Assembly: GCF_963576675.1 (NCBI RefSeq)
Contig: NC_088916.1
Coordinates: forward strand, 5,781,001 to 5,845,000
Source of the DNA: Euphorbia lathyris
Taxonomy: Eukaryota > Streptophyta > Magnoliopsida > Malpighiales > Euphorbiaceae
Direction of reading: 5' to 3'
DNA: 64,000 nucleotides
The position numbers and the translations under genes are program-made. This document shows, piece by piece, positions 10,641 through 20,875 of this stretch; the first letter of the stretch is position 1; each line of letters opens with the position of its first letter. The notes below the pieces were generated by a model that had not been told where the DNA came from, searched no databases, and saw only the letters and a program-made list of their open reading frames with translations.

Positions 10641-11430
10641 AACTATGAATCAATCATGCATTTAACCATGTGAATCCCAATAAAAAGGGCACGGCAATTT
10701 CTAGGGGGAAACAGAGAATGGCACAGAAGACCTATATAGCGTCCCTATAAGATACACCAAAGGAAAAGGTAATAGACCAGGACAATGAAGAAATGGAATC
10801 AACATATAAGTTGATGATCAAAAACTAAACTAAAGCAAGAGAATCACCCAAATTTAGAAAAAGCTAAAAGTTAGCATACATAGTTAAAAAGAATCGGTGT
10901 AAAAGTCGAGAATGTTTTTGTTTTTCTCCCATTTCTCAAACATTTCAAATGAAACCCTTTACATAAAGAACTTACAAGCTAGAAAGGTACAATAAAAATG
11001 TTAACTTTCTAGTTGGAAGTAAATGAATCTATGCACAAATTCATATATACCATGAATGAATAGCAAGGATTATATGGTGAATCGTGTTATATCGACACAT
11101 GTTAAAATGCATCTCAGTTCAGTTCAGTTCAGGGCGACTCCATCATATGGGTGGGAGATTATTTGTGTACATGTATGAGAAAGTTCGTATGACAAACATG
11201 AGCGTAGAGAATACATCATGTAAAAAAAATCCATAAGTCATGACTATGGTATATTCCACTTTCACAAAAAAAAATCATGTGATTGCAAGCATATAAGATT
11301 TTATACATTGGTTCTGTTTGGTAAATAGAGTTTAGTTGTTAGCTGTTAGTTGATCACATTTTTTATTGCTTTTTTTAATAATTCATATTTTTCGCCACAT
11401 TTTAAAAAAATGTCATATACACATGTTATA
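10641..11430. other. No gene recognised, copy A intron
   Basis: Possibly more decayed Gypsy internal DNA following the protease remnant, but nothing translates recognisably. A short CAGTT repeat lies at about 11115-11132. The equivalent in copy B is 37594-38384. Confidence 0.4.
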
Positions 11431-11695
11431 TACTACATCCGTTTCATATTACATGTCTTTCTAGATATTCTTTTTTGTTTCATATTACATATCATTTTAT
11501 ATGATCAGTACATGTTAAGTCATATTTTTTCTACTATAAAACGCGGGTTTACGGAAATTAATTAGAATAATGAACTTATTATAGAATAAATAAATATTGG
11601 AATCAATAAATGAGGAGCAATAATGTCATTTTTCCAATATCCTTAATTTCTATACAACTGTCTAAAAAGACATGTAATATGAAACAAACGGAGTA
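11431..11695. mobile_element. MITE with about 25-bp terminal inverted repeats, copy A
   Basis: The left end CATCCGTTTCATATTACATG and the right end, read on the other strand (CTCCGTTTGTTTCATATTAC), are inverted copies, and both outer edges are TA. This fits a Stowaway/Tc1-mariner-type MITE with a TA target duplication. It has no coding capacity. Confidence 0.75.
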
Positions 11696-12218
11696 ATACA
11701 TAAACATATATATTTAAACAATAAAATTATTTCTTAAACTAATAAAAGTGGAATCTTTATCTATGATCTTAATAATCGATTAAGAACTTTGTTTACTCTT
11801 ATGTACTTATGCAAATGCAACAGAAACCATTCTATTTTGATCCTGCAACAAGTATTTGAACACTTTCTCTAATATTTTTCATGTGCCGCTTAAATGTGAA
11901 AAGCCCTCTCAATACAACTTTTTAAGGAGGAATGGACATGATTAAAAATTTATTGAGACTTTTGGCTTTGCACCACAAAATTCCGATTGATGATACCTTA
12001 TCTTATGGTAGAGCGTCAAATATCATTCACTTTAAGGATATACCTTTTATCTACCAAGTAATATATGCATAAATATGTAAATGTAAACCCACATTACTAA
12101 TATCTAATAACTATTAAAATAAACTGAATAAAATTACTGAACAATGTTAATTATCAGGAGGATGTTTGGAAAACTTAGACTTGAATTGCTAACAGTATTT
12201 GGAGTATTATATAATATA

Positions 12219-12593
12219 CTAGTTTTTGACCCGTGCGATGCACGGATTCATCTTAATATATAAATATTAACAAATAATGAAGTGACACCTCAGCTCCATC
12301 GTTAATGTTTTATATTATATATAGATATGCAGAGAATTAGAGAGATTTTAGGAATTAATTTAAATTATGTAGAACTTTTAGATATAGATATGCAGAGAAT
12401 TAGAGAGATTTTAGGGATTAATTTAAATTCTGTACGACTCTTAGATATAGTACGGATAAAATAATCTTTTTATAAATAAATATAATAATATAACTAAAGT
12501 TAATATATTATATTCTATATTATATTTTTTATCAGTAAAAAAGGAGGAAGTGACACCCCAGCTCCATCGTTACTGTTTCATATTATATATAGA
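12219..12593 (-). mobile_element. Small non-autonomous Helitron, copy A
   Basis: On the minus strand it starts TC (12593-12592) after an A and ends CTAG (12222-12219) before a T. A hairpin CCGTGC-ATC-GCACGG at 12231-12245 lies 8 bp from the CTAG. These are the diagnostic Helitron features (A^T insertion, 5' TC, 3' hairpin and CTRR). Internally the first 47 bp of the 5' end recur at 12279-12325, again preceded by A, and a roughly 62-bp unit is tandemly repeated at about 12322-12445. No Rep/helicase gene is present. Confidence 0.75.
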
Positions 12594-12744
12594 TTATATA
12601 ATACATTTTCTAATATATACCAATTATTTATAATTTAATATTTACTAAAACGAACGCATAATATTTTTATATTCTTTTCAAAGTTTTCAATAATATTCAT
12701 TAATTTAATTGTTAATTTTTTTTAAATGAACGGGAAGCTAGAAA

Positions 12745-13000
12745 ACTAAGCGGATCGAGAGAACCCAAAGCAAATTGGGAGACTCCAAAGAAACTAGGTC
12801 CAATATTACTAATAGTAAAATGTAGCAAGGAAAGACAATCAGAGTAAAAGAATTAAGAGAAACGAAATTGCTCAAGTTTCAAGCAATCCTCAATAACAAG
12901 TCTATCACAGAAAGGGGCTGAGAGGACCACCAATTGAAAGATGTAGAATAAGGCTGAACTTAGCAAGAGTGTCAGCCACTCGATTGATATAATTTTGAAT
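12745..13000 (-). pseudogene. LINE RNase H remnant, copy A
   Basis: The minus strand translates to NRVADTLAKFSL followed by LHLSIGGPLSP before stops. NRVADTLAK is the C-terminal signature of the RNase H domain of plant LINEs. Only the 3' end is visible. The equivalent in copy B is about 39699-39955. Confidence 0.6.
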
Positions 13001-13535
13001 AGAAATATAATTTTCAAAAACATAATAATTGTAAATTTAGATTTATTAATTGATATTTATCAGTAAAATTTAATTAGATGAATATGTTTATCATGTTATT
13101 ATTTTATTATTATTATTATTTATTTATTTTTTTTTGTATAGGAACAAAACACCATTTGTTTGGGTAAGGAGTAACAATTAGGGATAAAAATATATTTAAA
13201 AAAAATATAGCAATAAACTAATTGAAAAAACTCTTAAAACTAGTTTGGTTTGAACTTAAAAAGCTATTTCAAAACTCTTCTCACTAAATACCACTATTAA
13301 AAATTTGACTGGTGAAAATCTCTAAAAATGAGATGAGTGGAAAAACTATTTTCATTAATTTTGTAGAAAAATATAGACAAAAACACTAAAATCCCTAAAT
13401 CTCTTTAGCCATAGAAGTAGAAACACCACTAGCCAGACTTGGAGTAGGGTCCATGCGTCTGAGCACCACCAAATGCTCAGACGCACGCCTTAGATGCTCA
13501 AACGACAGGTGTACGATAATTAATGTGATGAAAGT

Positions 13536-13539
13536 AGTA

Positions 13540-13591
<52 letters not shown>
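13536..13591. repeat. (TAA)n microsatellite, copy A
   Basis: About 18 trinucleotide units. Copy B (about 40493-40535) is shorter and has extra TAG units at its left end. Confidence 0.95.
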
Positions 13592-13592
<1 letters not shown>

Positions 13593-13593
<1 letters not shown>

Positions 13594-14335
13594 GGCATAA
13601 CACTTATTTGATTCCCCCCAAGTAAAACTTCAAAATCAATTATTATCTTCAACTATCAAAATCATCGATCAGATCAGAAAAAATTATCAATTGAGTCTTC
13701 ATAATATTCTAAAGGCATTACACTCATTTTTGTCCCTAAACTAAAACTTCAAAGTCAATTAGGACCTTAAACTATCAAAATCATCAATCAGGTCCCTGAA
13801 CTAACAAAAAATTATCAATCGAGTCCTCATTCTAAACAAAAATCATCAATTGAGGCCTTATAAAAAATCATTCGATTGAACAGTTTCAGACTCTCTTCCC
13901 CAAACTCATTTTGAACCAACACAAAGATGATTACAGCCTATATCAAATATTCACTGATTCTGATTTTAGGATAGGACGATGATTTAATTGATGATTTTTA
14001 CTTAGTTTAGGGACTTGATTGATGATTTTGATAGTTTAGGGTCCTAATTAACTTTGAAGCTTTAGTTTGAGGACCAAAATGGGTATAATGCATATCCTAA
14101 AATTAGAAACGGTGACTATTTGATATGGACTGTAATAATCTCTGTGTTATTTCAAAATGAGTTTCAGAAAGAGGGTCCGAAACTGTTCAATTTTTTTATG
14201 AGGACTCAATTGATGATTTTTGCTTAGAACGTGACTCAATTGATGATTTTTTATTTAGTTCACATATCTAATTTTGATAGTTTAACTTCCTAATTGACTT
14301 TAAAGCCTTAGTTTGAGAACCCGAAATGTACGAAA
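13593..14335. repeat. Nested foldback elements, copy A
   Basis: The best-defined member is 13715-14091. Its left arm (GGCATTACACTCATTTTTGT, then TCAATTAGGACC) is the inverted copy of its right arm (GGTCCTAATTAACTTTGAAG to GGGTATAATGC). A partial left arm lies at 13593-13680 and a partial right arm at 14150-14335, ending close to the NPF exon 2 donor. This is a MITE-like family without coding capacity; target duplications are not clear. The equivalent in copy B is about 40535-41278. Confidence 0.7.
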
Positions 14336-14352
14336 ACAGTTATAGCAATTAC

Positions 14353-14573
14353 CAAGATAAAAGCAGCAGTAGAGAAGAGAACCATTCTGAAACGGCCAAG
14401 CCAGGCTTCTGTTAGAACACATATTATAATTGCAATAACACCTGAAATTCCTTCTTCAATATTCACAACTGCAGCAACTTTCATTAGATTTGGGTGCTTC
14501 CAATCTTCTGTGAGGTACAAAATTAGAACATCTACCACTGCATTTTTGGCTAACTCATGGGCCAATACCAATC
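14353..14573 (-). CDS. NPF exon 2, copy A
   Basis: Acceptor TGTTCAG|GATTGG and donor ATCTTG|GTAATT. It encodes LILYLTEDWKHPNLMK and then VVNIEEGISGVIAIIICVLT and AWLGRFRMVLFSTAAFIL, which match transmembrane helices 1-3 and the cytosolic GRF loop of NPF carriers. Both splice phases agree with exons 1 and 3. A foldback-type repeat begins close to the donor on the intron side. Confidence 0.85.
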
Positions 14574-14670
14574 CTGAACAAAAGTTAACGAATTACGAGA
14601 CTGAGACGTTTGTTTCAGTTTTTCGGAGCAGCTTTTAGCGTTTCACGAATACTAATAATGAAAAACATAC

Positions 14671-14758
14671 CAAAGAGGATTGAAGCAGGCTTTGAAATGT
14701 AGATATAATGTCGACTCCATCTTCTTAGACGAATGAAGCATCTGCTAAAAATTAACAT
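14671..14758 (-). CDS. NPF exon 1 (putative), copy A
   Basis: The donor CTTTG|GTATG is certain from the phase with exon 2 (SILF|GLVLAHE). The start is not: I chose the in-frame ATG at 14756-14758, giving MLIFSRCFIRLRRW, but an acceptor-like TTTTTAGCAG lies at about 14742 and an upstream exon could exist beyond the MITE at 14841-15243. The basic stretch before the first hydrophobic segment is typical of the short N terminus of these carriers. Confidence 0.5.
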
Positions 14759-14840
14759 TATGTTTTTTGAAGCTTGTAATGGAGTCTTCGGTTCTTTTGG
14801 GTATACTTTTATACCTCTTTTAAGACCTCTAATGATTGAC

Positions 14841-15243
14841 GGGTTAAATGTACTGTTGGTCACTGTATTTAAATGGTTGTCTCAATTAGGTCTTCCGACG
14901 ATTTCGGTGGTTAAATGTGTCGGAATAATGTCATGGCTGACAAGTGAGCATGGTCTAACCGAAACGACACGTGGTAGCTACATGTTGATAATTTTTTATG
15001 AAAAAGACACGTGGGTGCCAGGTGGTGCATAAATGGATATCACATGTTTCGATCGGATATCTGAATTGATTCATGTTGATATGTCGCTCATGTGATCATT
15101 CCGATCATTTTTAATCGCTGAAATCGCCGGAGTGACCTAATTAAAACAAAACTCGGGTTAGTGATTTTATTGAGATAAATTAAAGTTGAATGACTATTTT
15201 GAAACAACTATGTAAATTCAATGATCAACAATGCATTTAACCC
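14841..15243. mobile_element. 403-bp MITE with GGGTTAAATG ends, copy A
   Basis: The left end GGGTTAAATGTACTGTTGGT and the right end on the other strand (GGGTTAAATGCATTGTTGAT) are imperfect inverted repeats, extending about 50 bp with gaps. I could not define a target-site duplication. It sits just 5' of the putative NPF first exon. Confidence 0.65.
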
Positions 15244-15294
15244 AATATTTGACCTATATTACTTACCAAGGAAGAATGGGTTATATTATATTAG

Positions 15295-15968
15295 GGCTTA
15301 ATACATCAGTTGCTCATTGAACTTATTTGGCCCCCTGAACTTATATAATATTTCATTAGCCCCTAAACTTATTTAAAGTGTCATGATTAAGTCCCTGAAT
15401 TTATAAAAATGCCATGAAGATGTATAAAACAGAAAGTTGATTTGTTTTAAAGACTTAGAATCACGAATTAGGCCTTTATTTTTTAAGTTTTGAATTTTTT
15501 TGTATAAATTTAGACAAATTGCAATGTATATCACTTTAAAAGGTTCAGAGGGCAAATAGATCACTGTAAGCAAGTTTAGGGGCCAGTATTTCACTTTAAA
15601 ATTGACTCATTTGACTCCCTAAACTAAAGCTTCAAAGTCAATTAGAACTCTAAACTAACAAAATCATCAATTAGGTCCCTGACAAAAATCATCAATTGAG
15701 TCCACATCCTATCCTAAAATCAGAAACTGTGACTATTTGATATAAATGTAATAATCTCTGTATTGGTTCAAAATAGGTTTTGAGAAGACGATCTGAAAGT
15801 GTTCAATCGAATGATTTTCGATAAAACATCAATTGATGATTTTTGTTCAAAATGAGGACTCAATTGATTATTTTTGCTTAGTTCAGGGCTGATTGATGAG
15901 TTTGATAGTTTAAGGTCCTATATCACTTTTAAGCCTTAGTTTGGGGAGCGAAAAGGGTATTATGCCTA
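15295..15968. repeat. Two adjacent inverted-repeat elements, copy A
   Basis: At about 15295-15594, CCCCTAAACTTATTTAAAGTG on the left is mirrored by TTAGGGGCCAGTATTTCACTTT on the right. At about 15600-15968 lies another member of the foldback family of 13715-14091 (CCCTAAACTAAAGCTTCAAAG against CCTTAGTTTGGGGAGCGAAA). No genes are present. The equivalent in copy B is about 42238-42911. Confidence 0.6.
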
Positions 15969-16587
15969 TTTTATTTGATTTTGAAGCTTGTAATGGATTC
16001 TTTTGTTGTTCTTCGTAAAAAATTTGGGTGTACTTTTACCTCTTCAAGAGTGACTTGTCCTTATGGTTATTTATTGTGGTTTATCAAAGGACTGAGAGTA
16101 GTTGCTGCTAGTAAATTATAAATAACAAAATAGGGTAAAGTTCAAAACATACGTCCTTTCACTGAGAATGAGGTTTTCGTTTGCGTCTAGGATATGACGG
16201 AGTTTTTTTTACTTTACTAAAAGTAAAGATCTCGAAATTAAAATGAGTGTTGAAAACCTTCAAAACTTGATGATATTCTAAGCAATTTTTCAACTTTTTA
16301 AATTTGAGGTCATTCAAGTGTTGTTTGTTAAGGAGGGAGAAAGTTTCGAAAATGATAATTTTGAAAAATATAAAATTTAATTTCATAGTGTCTCATGCAT
16401 ATATAGGGAACTAAAGAGCACTAAGTTTAATACAATGCAGTCTTCACTGAATGATTTTTTAAGTCTCAAAGCAATCTTACCAACTATTAACATCCAGCAT
16501 TCCGAGAATTAATGCGTGATACCTCTCTTCAGTGGATGTAAGTATTGGTGCCTGATTATTGCTACACCAAGAAAGCAATGCTGACCC
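15969..16587. other. No gene recognised upstream of the Copia pol ORF, copy A
   Basis: The gag-protease-integrase part of the Copia element that follows should lie here, but nothing translates as such. The element is therefore 5'-truncated or its 5' half has been replaced. The equivalent in copy B is 42912-43530. Confidence 0.5.
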
Positions 16588-18264
16588 ATGGGGAAGGCAA
16601 AAGCCAAATCTGCAGTTTTAAAGTCAACCAATTCGAAATCGGCACCTTCATCACAGGGAGATGATGACGAGGTTCCCGTATTAGACGACGAACCCGAAAA
16701 CTACGAAGAGGCTCTTATTAGTCCAGATTCTAAAGCGTGGCTTGAAGCCATGGATTCTGAAATGGATTCCATGTATACTAACCAAGTTTGGACCTTGGTT
16801 GATCCACCCGAAGGGATAAAACCCATTAGGTGCAGATGGATCTTCAAAAAGAAGACTGACATGGATGGAAAGGTTAGCACCTACAAGGCTAGGTTGGTAG
16901 TGAAAGGATATCGTCAAAAACAAGGTGTTGATTATGACGAAACCTTCTCTCCCGTTGCTATGTCCAAATCAATCAGAATCATGCTTGCAATTGCCGCTCA
17001 TTTTGATTATGATATTTGGCAAATGGATGTGAAAACAGCTTTCCTAAACGGAAACCTGCTTGAGGATGTATACATGATGCAACCTGAAGGTTTCATATCA
17101 AAGGATGCAAATAAAGTTTGCAAACTTCAGAGATCCATTTATGGACTCAAGCAAGCATCTAGAAGCTGGAACAAGCGTTTTGACGAAACCATAAAAAAAT
17201 TTGGTTTCGAACAAAATTGCGAAGAAGCTTGCATTTACAAGAAAGCAAGTGGGAGCTCTATAGCATTTCTCATACTATATATGGACGATATACTGTTAAT
17301 GGGAAATGACATTGCTCTATTACAGTCAGTGAAAATATGGTTATCCGGTAACTTCTCAATGAAAGACCTTGGTGAAGCAGCCTATATACTTGGTATAAAG
17401 ATCTACAGAGATAGATCACGTAGACTGCTTGGTCTTTCACGGGCTACATACATTGAAAAGGTGCTAAATCGGTTTAGCATGCTTGAATCGAAACGAGGTA
17501 ACTTACCCATGGTACATGGAGTAAAGTTAAACAATCATCAATGTCCTAAAACTGATGATGACAAACGACGCATGGCTGTAGTCCCGTACGCCAGCGCGAT
17601 CGGTTCGATTATGTATACTATGCTATGCACTAGACCCGACGTAGCGTTCGTGTTATCTGTAACGAGTCGTTACCAAGGGAATCCAGGAGACGAGCATTGG
17701 ATTGCCGTCAAAAACATTCTTAAGTACTTGAGAAGAACTAAAGATATGTTTCTAGTGTACGGAGAAGGAGATCTGAAAATACAAGGATTTTCAGACGCTA
17801 GTCATCTCACAGATGATAATGATTTTAAATCCCAATCAGGATACCTGTTTATCCTAAATGGGGGCGCAGTCAGTTGGAAAAGTTCCAAGCAGGGAAGCGT
17901 AGCTTTCTCTACGACCGAGTCAGAGTACATCGCTGCTGCGGAAGCAGCAAAAGAAGCAGTTTGGATTAGAAAGTTCATTACAGAACTAGGTGTGTTGCCT
18001 GACATTGTCAATCCCATTACTCTGTACTGTGATAAAAATGGAGCCATTGCGCAAGCAAAGGAACCACGGTCTCATAATGCATCCAAGCACTACCTAAAGC
18101 GATACCACATCATAAGAGAGATTGTGGCTAGAGGAGATGTGAGAATAGAAAGAGTACCTACAGAGGACAACGTTGCAGATCCGTTGACAAAGCCTTTAAC
18201 CCAGAAAGTACATGATCGTCATTTAACTTCTACTGGGATAAGTTTTAGAAACAATTGGCTTTAG
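16588..18264 (+). CDS. Copia reverse transcriptase-RNase H ORF (558 aa), copy A
   Basis: A single open frame of 558 codons. RT motifs: WIFKKKTDMDGKVSTYKARL, QMDVKTAFLNGNL, YGLKQASRSWN and the catalytic YMDD in LILYMDDILLMGND. RNase H motifs: FSDASH, STTESEYIAAAEAAKEA and ADPLTKPL near the end. The ATG is probably not the natural polyprotein start because integrase and gag are absent upstream. The stop lies 14 bp before the LTR. It is a retroelement protein with no host role indicated. Confidence 0.93.
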   Translation: MGKAKAKSAVLKSTNSKSAPSSQGDDDEVPVLDDEPENYEEALISPDSKAWLEAMDSEMDSMYTNQVWTLVDPPEGIKPIRCRWIFKKKTDMDGKVSTYKARLVVKGYRQKQGVDYDETFSPVAMSKSIRIMLAIAAHFDYDIWQMDVKTAFLNGNLLEDVYMMQPEGFISKDANKVCKLQRSIYGLKQASRSWNKRFDETIKKFGFEQNCEEACIYKKASGSSIAFLILYMDDILLMGNDIALLQSVKIWLSGNFSMKDLGEAAYILGIKIYRDRSRRLLGLSRATYIEKVLNRFSMLESKRGNLPMVHGVKLNNHQCPKTDDDKRRMAVVPYASAIGSIMYTMLCTRPDVAFVLSVTSRYQGNPGDEHWIAVKNILKYLRRTKDMFLVYGEGDLKIQGFSDASHLTDDNDFKSQSGYLFILNGGAVSWKSSKQGSVAFSTTESEYIAAAEAAKEAVWIRKFITELGVLPDIVNPITLYCDKNGAIAQAKEPRSHNASKHYLKRYHIIREIVARGDVRIERVPTEDNVADPLTKPLTQKVHDRHLTSTGISFRNNWL

Positions 18265-18278
18265 TCCAAGTGGGAGTA

Positions 18279-20144
18279 TGTTGGGGTTTTGTGTCCTATA
18301 GTCAATTGTTGCAGGATACAAATTTATTGTAAATGAATTATTCGTTATATCATTTGTTTTAATGAGATATATATTTTATAACTATATAAAGGCAATCCCT
18401 TTTAAGCACTAAATAAAGTCTAATAAAAGGAAATCCGTAAGTTTGTTTAAAGTGATTATAAAGTGTTCATACAAGCATGAAGTGAGACAAAACTTTATAA
18501 TAAACTAATAAACTTAAAACCACCCCAGGTCGAGTGATATGTTTAGGATTGATATATCACTGTTGAGACTTGTATGTAACAATGTCTTCTGTCCGACAGA
18601 AAGCTGATCTCACAAGCTTCATATATACAGATATCTGGACAGTTACATAGATCCGATGAAACGTTGTTCATTAGGATTGGGGATCCGATTTGAGATAACA
18701 GGATGGGTAGATTCATCCTTGTCAACTGTTCATCTCATTGGTATTAATAGGTATAACTAATCCTCAGACTCAAAGGAATGTTAATTGGTCATCCTGAATT
18801 ACTGAATGTGAGACTTTGATCCTGTGGTCCCACGATCCTTAACAGAGATGACTCTGGGGTGTGAACTGCAAAGGTTGGGTGTCACAGGAAGTAATTTCAG
18901 GGTAGTTATACATTGGATTGAGCATTTATCACTCCCGATTAATGGGAGATACATCCAAGGATCGCTTGTGGAAGACTTTCTAAACCCTTGCAAGGTGATA
19001 GCTTAAGAGTAGAAATACAGATTTCACTTAACCTATCTTTTTGAGTTGACTCGGCCAATAACAAGTAAAACGAACGTCTCGCTATATGTGACTTGACATT
19101 ACCCATAGTCATAAGATTCAGTTCAAGGATGTAGTTGATAAAGGATCGTATTATACCGTAACTAATACGGAAGGGTTAACGACAGAATCAACCTGTCTTC
19201 TTAATGGACTCTGGGGGAATGATTACAGACTTGCCAATAACATACTCTGTACATCATTCCGTTATGCAAGGGATTAAATATAATTCTTGAAGAAATTAAT
19301 TTAATAGGTTGCATACGGCCAGAAGTAGTAAGGACCTAATGGATCACACATAAGACTTGGAACCAAAAGAGAGATGGATATGATTAATAGATGGAAGCCC
19401 AATTGAGCCCAGTAAGGCCCAAATACAAGGAGGGGGCCGAAATTTGTATGTATTAGTAAGGGATTGATTTTATTCCATTAATCCTAATTTGATTAGGATT
19501 ATGAATTAAATTAATTAAGAGATAATTTAATTGGGAGTTTCAATTAGATTAATATTCTCCTATTATTATCCAATTAGGTTATTTATTATTATCCTAAATA
19601 TATTAGATATATAGTGAGATAATAATTAAGAATCCTTTTCCGAATTGGATTCCTATTAAGTAACCTATTCCTATCTAACTAGGGTTTAAATACAAGCTAA
19701 TATATATACCCCTCCCTATAGTGAATTTCGACCAAGCCCTAAGCCTCCCCACTTGTGATTTTCGAAATTGCTTAGAGAGAGAGAGAAAAGAATTCTAATC
19801 CCCAAGTTCGTGGACAAGAATTCATACGGCATTCCATCGATTGATTAATCTTATTCATCCCTCTTTCTCCTTGATCTTGTGTTGGTTAATTAGAGGCAAT
19901 CTATTTTGGTTGCATCTCATAAGGGTTGATTTTATCTTAACCTCACCGTATTCTACTTTGCGGTTGGAACCTCGGAGAAGAATTGTGGGCGCTTCTTTAA
20001 CAACGGTAGATTGTTCATCGAAAGGTATTCCTTCTTATCCCTCTTTATATGAAATAACGATTAACGGATCCTATGGTTAAAAGGAAATAGGCTAAAATTT
20101 TTATATTTCCGCTGCTATACCTTAGCCCTAATTTCCTTCAAACA
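18279..20144 (+). mobile_element. 3' LTR of the plus-strand Copia element, copy A
   Basis: It begins TGTTGGGG after the purine tract AAGTGGGAG (18269-18277) and ends CTTCAAACA. At 1,866 bp it is long for Copia. The next base starts an unrelated RNase H frame, so the end is marked on both sides. The small frames inside it are not genes. Confidence 0.82.
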
Positions 20145-20432
20145 AGGCAATTGGGATTATTTTTCTCAGCAGACAACGATGGTTTACTAACTGCTTTTTG
20201 TGATTCAGACTGGGGGAGATGTAGAGTTACAAGGAAATCTATCACAGGTTATTGCATTTTCTTGGGAAGCAGTTTGATTTCATGGGAAGCCAAGAAACAA
20301 TCGACAGTCAGTAAATCATTAGTTGAGGCTGAATATAGGTCCATGGCAACCACAGTCTATGAGTTAAAATGGCTAAGCTATTTGTTATCTGAATTTCAAC
20401 TTAAGGTTCAGCTTCCTATTCCTCTTATGTGA
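20145..20432 (+). pseudogene. Second Copia RNase H fragment, copy A
   Basis: It reads AFCDSDWGRCRVTRKSITGY and SWEAKKQSTVSKSLVEAEYR, the RNase H core of another Copia lineage (AEAEYR subtype rather than ESEYIA). It starts exactly at the end of the preceding LTR and stops after about 90 codons, so the plus-strand element probably inserted into an older one. Confidence 0.85.
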
Positions 20433-20619
20433 TTGTTAACCATAACTCTCCCAACTTAAGGCGAGTATTAGAGTATATATATACTTATAACTGATATCAT
20501 TTAATTGATATTAAGGGTAGTATAGACCTTTCACTCATTTGTATTTCTACTGCTATATAAAGCATAGTTTTCCCCTTTTCATAAATAAGAGATTCTATTT
20601 CATCTCCATTGTTCTTTAC

Positions 20620-20803
20620 ATCACAATAGAGTTCATCATAAGATCCATGGTTTTCCAAGCTTCTTGCATTTTTTTGTTCTTCTTGTACCAAATAAAGTTT
20701 TCTCAACCTCATCAATTCTGCTTTATTCTCCTCAATTCCTTCTACAAATTATTGAACAAAAATTCTCAGAATCTGCCAAAATCTATGACATAAAAACTCA
20801 AAT
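20620..20803 (-). pseudogene. Orphan last exon of the bZIP gene, copy A
   Basis: From an acceptor TTTTGGCAG (exon start at 20772) the minus strand carries the same last exon as 47.6-47.73 kb, with RLRKLYLVQEEQ visible. Alignment with the bZIP locus stops at 20803, inside the intron. None of the exons encoding the basic region or zipper is present here, so this fragment cannot make a transcription factor. It also has the extra T that shifts the frame after DSEN. Confidence 0.85.
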
Positions 20804-20875
20804 CTATGGAATTTAAAAAGTTGCAATCCTCCATGGTATTAGATGGGAATTTCATGGAGTTGTACACGTTAAACT

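Larger units (their letters stand above)
3797..14758 (-). pseudogene. NRT1/PTR family (NPF, POT) transporter gene, copy A, disrupted
   Basis: Four exons on the minus strand: 14671-14758, 14353-14573, 4737-5220 and 3797-4590. The joins restore typical NPF text: ILF|GLVLAHELA, AAFIL|GLVLLW and DPFLR|CIDKAAIV. Members are multi-spanning membrane carriers of nitrate, peptides, hormones or other small solutes. About 530 codons are represented, near the usual 550-600. The ExxE(R/K) proton-coupling motif of helix 1 is not visible (the region reads LAHELAKNAVVDV). Copy A has three lesions: a 1-bp loss in exon 3 near 4757, a 15-bp in-frame loss in exon 4 near 4146, and a frameshift near 3994 shared with copy B. 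Intron 2 (5221-14352) is 9.1 kb and carries a whole Copia element. The substrate cannot be predicted. Confidence 0.85.
1..20803. repeat. Tandem segmental duplication, copy A (right part only)
   Basis: Position 1 corresponds to 26993, and the match continues in the same orientation to 20803/47757 with scattered single-base changes and small indels. Every gene and transposon in this block recurs in copy B at an offset between about +26.94 and +27.00 kb. The left end of copy A is outside the window. Large copy differences I found: a 15-bp deletion here near 4146, a 53-bp segment at about 8666-8718 that copy B lacks, and microsatellite length changes. Confidence 0.97.

Noticed and set aside
14733..15032. 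99-codon plus-strand ORF (and copy at 41676-41975)
   Set aside because: Overlaps NPF exon 1 antisense and the 403-bp MITE; no domain.
14841..15243. Target-site duplication for the 403-bp MITE
   Set aside because: I tried 8-10 bp duplications on both sides and found no match, so only the inverted ends are claimed.
18543..20080. Small ORFs between the Copia stop and 20144
   Set aside because: They lie inside the 1.87-kb LTR and show no conserved content.
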